The position numbers and the translations under genes were made by a program. From contig OZ038321.1 of the NCBI GenBank assembly GCA_964035795.1, positions 7,600,079 to 7,664,078 on the forward strand: a DNA stretch of 64,000 nt. The letters run 5' to 3'. Below the pieces are notes generated by a model. That model was not told the origin of the DNA. It saw nothing but the letters and a program-made list of their open reading frames with translations, and ran no database searches. Positions 48,909 to 59,144 of this stretch are shown piece after piece; position 1 is the stretch's first letter; each line of letters begins with the position of its first letter. Source of the DNA: Pterobdella sp. o SKG-2022. Lineage: Eukaryota; Annelida; Clitellata; Hirudinida; Piscicolidae.

Positions 48909-51900
48909 ATGACTGATGTTGATGGATCCAAAACCAAAACAAATGTTGAGAGTAATACGGATAAAAGTGCAGAAAAAGATAAAGAAGATACAAAACATGA
49001 AGACGGCTGTAGCCATTACAAATGCCGCTGTGCTTATATTGTAATAACTAAATAAACTTTATTAATTTTTATTATAACTTTGCTTATAATTTTTATATTT
49101 TTGAACCAATAAACTCTAATTCTGTCACAACCCTAGGCTCCCTGTTGTGGTAAGGAATACATTTGCAGAGTCTGCCACAACGATATAGAATCTCACGAAA
49201 TAGATCGCTTCAAAGTTTCCCAAATAGTCTGTCTTTTCTGCAGACATATCCAATCTGTAAGTTAGATATTACTATACATGTGTTATATATAGTTAGTCAG
49301 AAATAGTGGGAATTATCTATAATTTTCAAGTTATAAAAAATGTCATCTAAGAATAGCTCAATTATATTTAAAATAAGCTTTATTGTTTTTTTTCTTGGTA
49401 ATAGCATGTATTTAACACATTTTAAACAAATTATTCAAATAGTTCTACATATAAATTATACTATTCCTATAACTTAATGATTCATGAATTCTAAACAGGT
49501 TAAAAAGGATTGTGAGAAATGTGAAGTGGTATTTGGTAATTATTTTTGTGGTATATGTCGCCTTTTTGATGATAATGACAAGAAACAGTTCCACTGTGAC
49601 AAGTGTGGAATCTGCAGGTATCATTACCATAACTAGATTATTCATGCTATATTGATTTTGTAGATAACAATTTGCATTAATAATATGATGTTTTGCTTCA
49701 TTGTCATTTTTTCACATTTATTTTTGTATGAGTATATCCAAAATTATTATCAATATTATTAACTTGATATCAAATAGATATTTATACATATTTGATAAAT
49801 GATTTGAGACTTTTTTTAGTTTATTTATTTATCAGTTAATTTGGTCTATACAACTTGAACTAACAACTATTTGGATTAAAATAGCTTAAATGAAATCATT
49901 CAAATCAGACAAGCAATAATTAATCATAAAAAACTAAGCCTTTTTGATATTCAATATGTTTGGTCATCAGTTAACTCAACTATGTTACCTATAATGATAT
50001 TCAGTTAATATTGAAAAACTTACTTTTTTGTTAATAAATTTAAGTGTTTGATTTTAATAATCCTAATAAACAGCTACACTGGTACTAATAATTATCATTT
50101 TGTATGGCACACTATTTAAAAGTCTCATTTGTTACACATGTAATATGTAATGAATATTAACTAATAATATTCAGCTTTATGTTGATAATCACTTGCTGAT
50201 TTTGATTTCAAGATTCATTCAGTAAAATAAGATGCTTCACAAATATTATTCAAAGCTTAAAATTCTTTTTGATCATAATGGGATCTATAAAAACAAATTT
50301 ATATCTTTTTAATGCACAGTCAACTGAATAACTTTTATAGCTTATATAAGAATGAAGTTTACTACGTGTTGTTACACTGATAATGAATCAAACAGTGCCT
50401 CAAAATCACAGTGTTGAACGAACTGCTAAGACGGGTATATTAATCTTGTTATTGCATCCTCAACAGAGTGGGGGGTAGAGAAAACTATTTTCATTGTGAC
50501 AAATGTGATTACTGTCTTGACAAGAGCCTTAAAGACTCCCATACGGTTAGTTTTCATCCTTTGCTTCATTTTTATTGTATATTATATCATCATATATTTT
50601 CTAGTATTATAATTGTATTCATTGTAAAAGCGTTATTTTAAGGATATTATTTCAGGTAACTGATAATGATATTGACCATTATTTTATAAGAAACAGATGG
50701 CATTATCCTAACACCTTAGTCTTTTATAATAAATATAATGGAGACTTTATTTTCTTTCTATTGAATTTAGTTGGGCATTATAAGCTTAAAAATTATATCT
50801 ATATGTTTGTTTAAAAATGTTCAAGATAGAATTTATCAAAATTATAGTTTTTAAAGAATAAATGATGATTAGTCTTTTATAATAGATATAATGTGCCTCA
50901 AATTGAATATTCACAAAAAACATTTATTAAGAGATGTTTCGAAAATTATTTTTATTTTTTCATTATATGATATTCAAATCTTCAAAGACTTTATCATCTG
51001 TTTATATGATAGTGTGGGAACAATGCAGTAATTCTATTATCGATTATTATTATTATAATCAATAACCTCGATTTTAATAAGTTTATATACACCAAATATT
51101 GAGCATTGCGAAATAACGCCTCAGATTATTACAATTTAAGAACACTGGTTTGAGATCCTTTATGAGAAATAAAAGCATTACAATGCGTTAAAGTATCGTT
51201 AAATTAAATGTTTGTATACAAAATTGTATATACAATGTATATAAAGTTATGAAGCCCCTTGGGCATTATTGCGTAATTTTTACTCAATTTAAAAGCTTTG
51301 TATCTATTTATCTATATATACCTATCTTCACAGTGCATCGAAAAAGCAAGCAGGAACGATTGCCCGGTGTGTTTGGAGGACTTGCACTCTTCCAGGCAGA
51401 AACTTGCTGTGTTTCCTTGTGGCCATATTTGCCATTGGTGAGTCATGTTTCTCTGATGAGACATTCAGTACAGTGTGCTCATGTTGCTCCTGTTATGACT
51501 TTTTGTCGTTTCTTATTATGTATAGAAACCGTTTTTAACCTTTTAGTGAATATTAAAATTTTATAGCTCAACTTTATCACAATAGTTGAAAAGCATTGTA
51601 TGTTTTTTTTATAAATAATTTGCATAAAATTTTATGCATATTTTCATAGGGAATGTCGCAATGGTCTCCTCAAAAGCGGGTTAGCTCAATTTTATTTCTT
51701 ATGCTATCTATCTTTCTATTCATTTATATATCTTTTTATCCATCCAGCTATCTATATGTCAATCTATTTCAAAGTTGCACATATCACAAACCTACAGTAA
51801 TTACACATGTCCTCTCTGTTGCCAATCCATTTGCGACATGTCTGCCTTATGGAAGGAGATAGATAACGAGATAGAAAATGTTCCCATGCCTACTGAATAT

Positions 51901-52543
51901 CAGGACACAAAGTATTGGATCTTATGTAGAGATTGTCACGAGGTGAGGAAGTTTGTATTGGAGGGTTGATTGCTTGGATAAAGTTTATTTTAGATTTTGC
52001 ATTCAGTACGAACCTTCTCATGAAACTTTTATTATTTAAAATCTATCAATTGTTTTCATTATTTTTTTTGCAGCTTTTTTTAAGATACCATACATAATAA
52101 TTATAACTGCCTCATGCTTCTAGGTTTCAGAGACCATCTTCCATATACTAGGTCTGAAGTGTTTGAAGTGCGGTTCATACAACACATGCAGAGCAGCCAA
52201 CCCAAACGAAGGCACCTCCGCCAACATCCCTCCTACCACCCCATTCGTCAACCCCCTCCCCTCATCTCAACATATCAACCAACTCCTTATTAACACTCCC
52301 ACTACATCTCTATCTTCTTCAGATCTTTTCCACGACGCTCAATCAACCTTCCAAACTGAAAGCACTATAGATAACAGCAGTAATGTTGATACCGCAACTA
52401 CCTCTTTGGCAATTACCAACGACGAACTGCCTGTCGTTATTAGGAGTAATATGTACAGCACCAGCGCTATACCCTCTAACACCAACACTACTTTAAGCGG
52501 TCAATACACTGGGCCAACTGCTTCCAGAGATGATACTTCTTGA
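48909..52543 (+). CDS. RCHY1: RCHY1/Pirh2-like RING and CHY zinc-finger E3 ubiquitin ligase
   Basis: RING-type E3 ubiquitin ligase; vertebrate RCHY1/Pirh2 ubiquitinates p53 and other targets. Exons: 48909-49040, 49137-49256, 49499-49617, 50467-50545, 51334-51437, 51650-51679, 51798-51942, 52124-52543; all in phase, 382 residues. Domains in order: CHY zinc finger ([17 protein letters not shown], residues about 34-50, then CRVCHND and IVCLFCRH); CTCHY-type finger ([35 protein letters not shown]); RING at residues about 160-202 ([22 protein letters not shown]); zinc-ribbon (ILCRDCHE ... [10 protein letters not shown]). The last 130 or so residues are a Ser/Thr/Asn-rich tail absent from the about 261-residue vertebrate protein. 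Exon 6 is only 30 nt and carries RING residues. The ATG follows an in-frame TAA at 48903-48905. Poly(A) signal AATAAA at 52754-52759. Confidence 0.95.
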
Positions 52544-52581
52544 GTAAAACTCTTTCTATACTGTTCATATACCAAAGAAAA

Positions 52582-53053
52582 GGAGGTTTTGGGATGCTGG
52601 TGATATAGAATCATCGGTGGCTAAAAAGTTTTGTATTTACTCCTAGTGGCTTCTGTATCTTGTATGTGTATTTGCTTTGATAATTACCACGTGTACTATA
52701 TTGTTAACCTTGTTGATTTTACAATTATTTTTTAACGTGTTGTTGATCAATTTAATAAAAATTTAAATTTACTATCTTGTGAACGTTTAAAAATTTTATT
52801 TAATGTTTTGTTTTAATATTATATTCTCTCTAATACTAGCATATCTCTTAAAGGCCAACATAATGAATCAGAGAAGATATAGTCATCGTTAACTGATTTT
52901 ATACCCATTGTATGAGAGGTTTTAAGTTGCTGGTAGATGGTCGGTGCCTGATAAGCTTTGTATTTCTTTATAGAGACTTCTGTATGTGTATTTGCTTTGA
53001 TAACTACCGAATGTACTATATTGTTAACTTTACAATTATTATTTAATGTGTTG
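52582..53053. repeat. Tandem duplication of RCHY1 3' end sequence
   Basis: Copy 1 (about 52582-52744) and copy 2 (about 52916-53053) share GTATGTGTATTTGCTTTGAT, CTACCNNNTGTACTATATTG-type sequence and TTTACAATTATT, in the same order and orientation. Each is followed by an AATAAA (52754 and about 53065). The pair lies between the convergent RCHY1 and coiled-coil genes. Confidence 0.8.
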
Positions 53054-53187
53054 TTTTATTTAAGAAAATAAACCTCTTTAGTGATATTATTTATTTATAA
53101 GAATATGACTCAATCTAAAACAAATACAGCGACATGGAATACAGTAACTTAAATGAGAACAACAATTAAGTACAGTTAAAATAATGG

Positions 53188-56100
53188 TCAAGAATGATTT
53201 TCGAGATTGCTTTCATCGATTGGGTTGGTGTTTAGGTTAAAAATATCATTTATAATGGCGGAATTGCAAGAAAAAAGTGAAAAATCGTTAACGCTTTTTT
53301 TTTGAAAATTGAGAAAATCTGCGGAGTCTAATAGGTTTGAGTGGGAGTCAAGAGTATGAGTGGTTTTTTCTGTGTTCAAAGCTATTAAATCAGTTTTTAA
53401 TTTAACGTTGTAGTCACTTCTTTCATCGGCATTTTTTAGTGAAGACTTTAGCATTGTGATCTCTTCGTCTTTTGCTTTTAAAACATCTTCGAGTGAGGAT
53501 ATTTTATGTTCGTAAATACTCTTTTCTATTTCTGAGTTGTATGCGTCTATGGTACCAATGTTTGTGTCATTTTTATCGTTGAGTTCCTCGTTTGGTTTTG
53601 GCTTTTTTTCCAGAATTTCTTTTTCATTATCTGACGATTTTATTTTTTCTTTTAAATTCTTGTTTTCTACTTTGAAAGTATCAATTTTTTCTTTAAATTG
53701 CAAGATTTCTTTCTTTAACAGTTTAATTTCTTCATTCATATGTTTAATCTTCTCATCTTTTTTTGCTATTTCAGTTTTAATGTTGATCCTTTCTAGTTCT
53801 AAACCTATACTTTTATGGTCTGATATGCTTGACAATTCTTTTGCATCAAAAGACATCTTAGTAATGAGCAAATTTTTCTTTTCCAGTTCTATTGTTTTCT
53901 CAGTCAGTATTTCATTTAATTTGTTAATTTTTATTTCATTTTGTTCTGATTCATATTTATACTGTTCAATCTTTGTTTTATGGCATAAGATATTTTTCTT
54001 CATAGTATTAAGTTCCGTTTTATTGTCGTTATTTTTCTTTACTTCACCCTTTAAATTGAGATTTAAAATTTTCACCTGGGTGTTGAGTTTTTCAATTTCA
54101 TTTTTACAATTCTTATTCTCATTGGTATGATGAAATAAGTCTTTTTGAGATTCATTCAAAGTAAATTTCAGACCATTTATTTCATCGTTACATTCCTTCA
54201 ACTTCCTAGTCAACTCCACATTCTCATTCTTTATGCATTCCAATTCGTTCAATATGCTAGAGTTATATTTTTTTTCCTGTTTAAAATCTTCTAAAACATT
54301 TTTTATTTCATTCTCCATTTTCCCTATCAATTCATTTCTCTCATCCATGTAGTCGTTTTTCATTTTTGATAAATCCGAAATTGTTTTATCTTTTTCTCTA
54401 ATACTAGTTTTCAGTTTATCTACATTGTCTGCCATCACGGTGATTTTTATTTTGAGTTTTTCTATCTCTTCTTTCTTTTCTTCAATCGTTCCGTTGAGTT
54501 TTTGCTTCCAATCACTTTGATATTTTTCAACAGTCTTTATCTTGCTTTTCAACTCAGCCATCAAATTATCTTTCATCTTAATGTTTTTGTTCAACTTATC
54601 AATCTCATCTTTCTTCTCGTTTAAAAAATCACTGTTGAATTTAACTTCAAATTCACAAGATTTCAAGTGCGATTTTAATCGATTTATTTCTTCACTTTTA
54701 TCATTTATAATATTCTTCAAACTAATAATTTCATCTTCAGAATTGCGTTTATTTTTCTCAAGCTGTCTACAGAGTTCTTCCTTGATGTTCAGTTCTTTCT
54801 GAAGGCCTTGTAGCACTATGTGAGAATGTTCATTGGCCTGGTGTATCTCAAACTTCAGATTGTTCGAAGTTCTCGCAATTTCATCCATGTTTCTGTTTAA
54901 GCTCTCATACTTCTCACGCCATGCATACACACATTTTCTCTCGTTAGTCAATTCTTCCATCAGCTTTACACATTCTTTCTCCCCATCCGATAATAGTGAA
55001 TTTTTCTCATGAATTTGTTTTTTTGTTTCAGCAACTTGGCGTTCTAATTCATCAAACTTTGCTTGCTTGTCCACCCATAACTCCTCTTTTTGTGATAGCT
55101 TCATTTTCAACTTCTCATTTTCTTCTTCAATTTTGAGCAACCTTTCTTTACACTCTTCGACCTCCTTCTCCAAAACGTCAACTCTTAACTCCTTCTCCTT
55201 CAGTTCCTTCTCAACCACTACAACCTTCATTGACCTCTCTTGAATCTCCTCTTGTACCTTCGTAAACTGCATTACTCTCTCCTTCAATTGCGCCTCCACC
55301 GCCACTTTTTCTGCCACTAAATCCATCGCTTTCTTCTCTGTCTCTTGTATCATTTCTAAATACTTACTCCTGTCCTCCTCGAAATCTCTATATAACTTGA
55401 TCATCGTGCCTTCACCTAGATTTGTTTCACTTTTGCTTGACAATAATGATTTCATATTGTATGTATTCGATGGCTTGGCATCATTTGACTTTTTTTCTAT
55501 ATTTTCTTTCCCCACAAGAAAACGACTATTTTTTATCAATTCAATTCTTTTTATATTTTTAGTCAGTTTTAGTACTAATTCCTCCATATTTTCATTTTTC
55601 TCTTTCAAATCTTTCACTTCCTTTTCTAAACTGCTTGCTTTTTTTCTCATCTCACCACTGAAATTATTCAGCCTTTTATTTTCTTTTTTGATCATTTCAA
55701 ACTTTTTAGCTTCTTTTTCTAAATTTATTATTTTATTTTCTCCCTCTTTTAGTTGACCTACCAATTCTTTCTGCTGTACTTCATATCTGTAAAAAATACA
55801 TAATACATTTTTTAAAATATCATTAGACTGGTCAAACAATACAATTTCCAGCCAAACAATAGAATTTTGATGCTACAAAAAATTGTAGAGTTAAACAGGC
55901 TTAAAACAATTATAATTGATATAATGGATATTAAAATTATCACAAAATTTTAAGCTCTAAACCAGTAGAAACCTTTTAACAGAATTTTTCTCAAAGTTCA
56001 AATCCTTCATGATGTTCTTGAGTTTTGTGTTAACTTTTGAAACTTCTAACTTCAATTCTTCAATCTTGTTTTCTAAATCTCCCTTTTCCTTGAAGAGCTT

Positions 56101-56809
56101 TTCAAATTTATCATCTTCATTTTTCATATCTTGCTTAACTTGTTTCCTAAACTTCTCCATAGCATGCTGTATTTTCTCTGCACTTGTTAAGGCTATGTTT
56201 CTCTCATCTGGATGATGAGATTGATAACATATAACAAGTTTAGTTTTTTAATATAAATCACATTATTAATTAAAATTTTAAAAAAAGTCTACTATTATCA
56301 TCCTTTTTATCATCAGTGAGTTAAAATCAATTTATTATAATTTAAATAATCTTAATATTGATTTGAGAATAAAATTTTCAACTTGAAATAATACATATTG
56401 TTAAATTCGTAGTGACCTTCAGTCTTCTTGAGCAAGTCTTTGTAGTGATTCAAATCATTATAAACACTATCCAGCTCAATGTTCAATTCTGAGTTTGAAT
56501 TTATTACTTTCTCAATTTCTTTTTTATAAAACTCAATATCATCTTTTTGTTTCAAGCATGTTTGTTCTAATTTTTCTGAAGTTTCTAGAATCTGCTTGCT
56601 TTTATCTTTGAACCTGGTTATGTTATCATCTTGATGCTGAATCTTACTCAAACTCTTTTCAAGCTTCATTTTCAATGAGGTGTTTTCTTCCATTAAACGT
56701 TGGTTTTCACATTTACAACGATAATTTTCTTTTTTGAGAATCGAGATTATATCCTTATTTTCATACATGTTAATAGATAATATATCACTATCGTTATCTT
56801 GAACAGGTT
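53188..56809 (-). CDS. Long coiled-coil protein, family not identified, 5' end not found
   Basis: Exons in transcript order: 56809-56417, 56207-55973, 55786-53188 (stop 53190-53188); GT-AG and in phase; about 1,074 residues in window. Almost the whole sequence is Lys/Glu-rich heptad-type coiled coil (for example LEKEVEECKERLLKIEEENE in the large exon). A less helical patch (SNTYNMKSLLSSKSETNLGE) lies near 55420-55460, and the C-terminal 60 residues are non-coiled and acidic. No GRIP, kinesin or other capping domain was seen. Such proteins often act as tethers or structural parts of Golgi, centrosome or cytoskeleton, but nothing here decides which. The first listed exon may start instead at about 56871, where a better acceptor (TTATTTTTAG) occurs; further exons to the right are expected but were not recognised. 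Confidence 0.8.
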
Positions 56810-56871
56810 CTGACAGGTTTGTTTCAAAAATTTTAAAAATTTTATACTTTTGCAAAATGAGAATAAACCTA

Positions 56872-58831
56872 AAAATAAAATTGACATTGTTTTTTTTTGT
56901 ATTGTTGATAATAAAATGTTTATGTAGATATATTCAGATGCTATTGTAAAAAAACTACTACTTGATTGAATTACTCGAGCAATGTAGTATTTGGAAAATA
57001 AAATCTGATTCAAAACTTTGAATAATTATATTATAGTATAAAAATTTTTAACACAAACATATTTTAGGTATTTTATTTAAATAAAACTCAAAAAGAACTT
57101 AACTTTTAAATATCAAAACTTAGCTCCAAGAAGAGTTGTGCTCGAAATAAATTGTAATTTTAGCTTGAACTTAGCTTTTAAAAAAACATTAATTTTGTTT
57201 TATATGTTTTTATATGTTATCAAATTCATACTTTAAACTTTAGAATGCTTACGATATTGATTTTCATTTGTTGAAATGATAAAGAAATGAATTTTTCTGC
57301 ATATTTTTTTATTGATCTTTAAAGTAAATCAAAGTAATTTTTAATTTTTTAAATTCAAAACAAATATTAATAAGAAAAAAGTGATAATTATTCTATTGAT
57401 TATTTCTCACAAAACTGGTCATGACGTGCGTACTCAGCGTCAAAGCATTTAGGCCTGCTAGTTGGTGGGAATGCCAGAGTACTAATCCAAACACAATTTC
57501 TCTTTTATTAGCCTTTTGATGTCTCTTGAAATATCTTTCTAAAATAATTATTCTTTGAAAAACACTTGCACAAACTGTTCTATCAGTCAGTTTCACTAGG
57601 CTAGGTTTCTATGAAAAGTGCATTGTAGGCGTAAAAACATTCAGTTAACAACAGTTAACGGCATGATAGCAAAGATATGGAGCTTTTCATGCCTACACAA
57701 AGAAAAAGGGTGGTAAAATTCAAACACCCAAACACAACTCATAACCATGATTATATCATACCAGTAACGAAAAGCTTCGTACCTTTAGATTAAATTTATT
57801 TACTTCTTTTTCAAATTCTAACTAAAATTATTTTAAAATAAAGTGTAAGTTTTTTCGAATTGAATGCCATAACTTCAAAAAACTACATCAACCTGTTTAC
57901 ATTTCTAATGGAGAGATTCAAACAAAAAAAACATCATTGGAGCAGAAGCCTATAGAGATGGACATAAGAAAAATGATTTAAACATTTTATCACTTGACGA
58001 ACCGTTTTTTTATTTTTATCTATCATTATGAACGTTTCTTATTAAAGCTATTAGAGGCATGCTGAAAGTTTTATAAAAACTACAATGATGAATACAACTG
58101 AGCAAGCGAAATTATAAAAATAACCGAAAATTGTTTTGATACTTTGGCTTAAAAGATGGATACTTGTGATAAATATTCTTTGAAACTTTTATTGAAAACA
58201 TAAAAACAAGCATTTCTTAATAAATAATTCATAATAAATATAAACTGCTAATTGAAATAATTGCATTAGATTCCATATAAACCCTACTAGTAGTTCAACA
58301 CGCCAAAATCGATTTAATGACCCTAGTGAAAGCGAATGCATTCCATTGATATACGCCCTTAGAATATATTCTCTATAATATAATAATCTCGACGACCCTT
58401 TTTGTTTCAAGTACATAATAAAATAGCAGAACCCTTGACATGGAGAATAGAAGCTTGACATCAAAAAGTAACCATGAAACACGTGGCAAATAACAATGCA
58501 TTAGACTTTATGAATATATTATAAATGTTTTTAATTAGAATTTAATAAGAGATACTAATAGTTTCAATGAAAAATGGTGGTTCATGTTAAAATATAATTT
58601 TAAGTATTAATGTTCAAGCTCATATTGTAAAAATTATTATAAATAAAAATTAAATATATAACTATAAACAAATATTTCAAAGTTATTTCTAATCCTAATT
58701 AGATTTTTTATAATGCTTAAATTATAATGTAAATCTCAATAAACAATATAAATACAAAATTCTAGTGGAAAATCATTAAAAACTTCAGGGTACAAAAATA
58801 ACTTAAAAATATACATCATAAGCAAATAAGA
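56872..58831. other. AT-rich DNA, no further exon recognised
   Basis: Should hold the 5' end of the coiled-coil gene, but no convincing coding exon was found. It contains repeat R1 copy 2 (57419-57615) and a short copy of the AACGAAAAGCTTCGTAC motif at about 57765-57785. Confidence 0.45.
57419..57615. repeat. Dispersed repeat, family R1, copy 2
   Basis: Same ordered blocks as 16191-16430: CATGACGT, ATTTAGGCCTGCTA, then CAAACTGTTCTATCAGTC and AGGCTAGGT. It is on the same strand as copy 1. Class unknown. Confidence 0.65.
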
Positions 58832-59056
58832 TTATGCAAGAAGTCGTTTGATTTCATCACTCTCGGCACTCTCCAGGTACGACTTGCCATCAGATGTTTT
58901 GAGGTCTTTCTTGGCCCCCTTGTGGGTGTTTAAATAATTTAATTTTTCTCACTCTTGGTTATTATTATTATTGGAATAAAATAAACTTTTAAGTGTTTCA
59001 TTTGAATATTTTTGTTTTGGACTGGAAAGAATGCAAATTTGCTGTATTAGGACTAG

Positions 59057-59144
<88 letters not shown>

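Noticed and set aside
53537..54130. Long open frames on + (also 54542-54802 and 55397-55756) opposite the coiled-coil gene
   Set aside because: Antisense shadows of a Lys/Glu-rich coding exon; they read as Phe/Ser-rich strings with no domain.
59061..59142. Repeat array as a CRISPR-like or satellite array
   Set aside because: Simple alternating AT with no spacers; a microsatellite.
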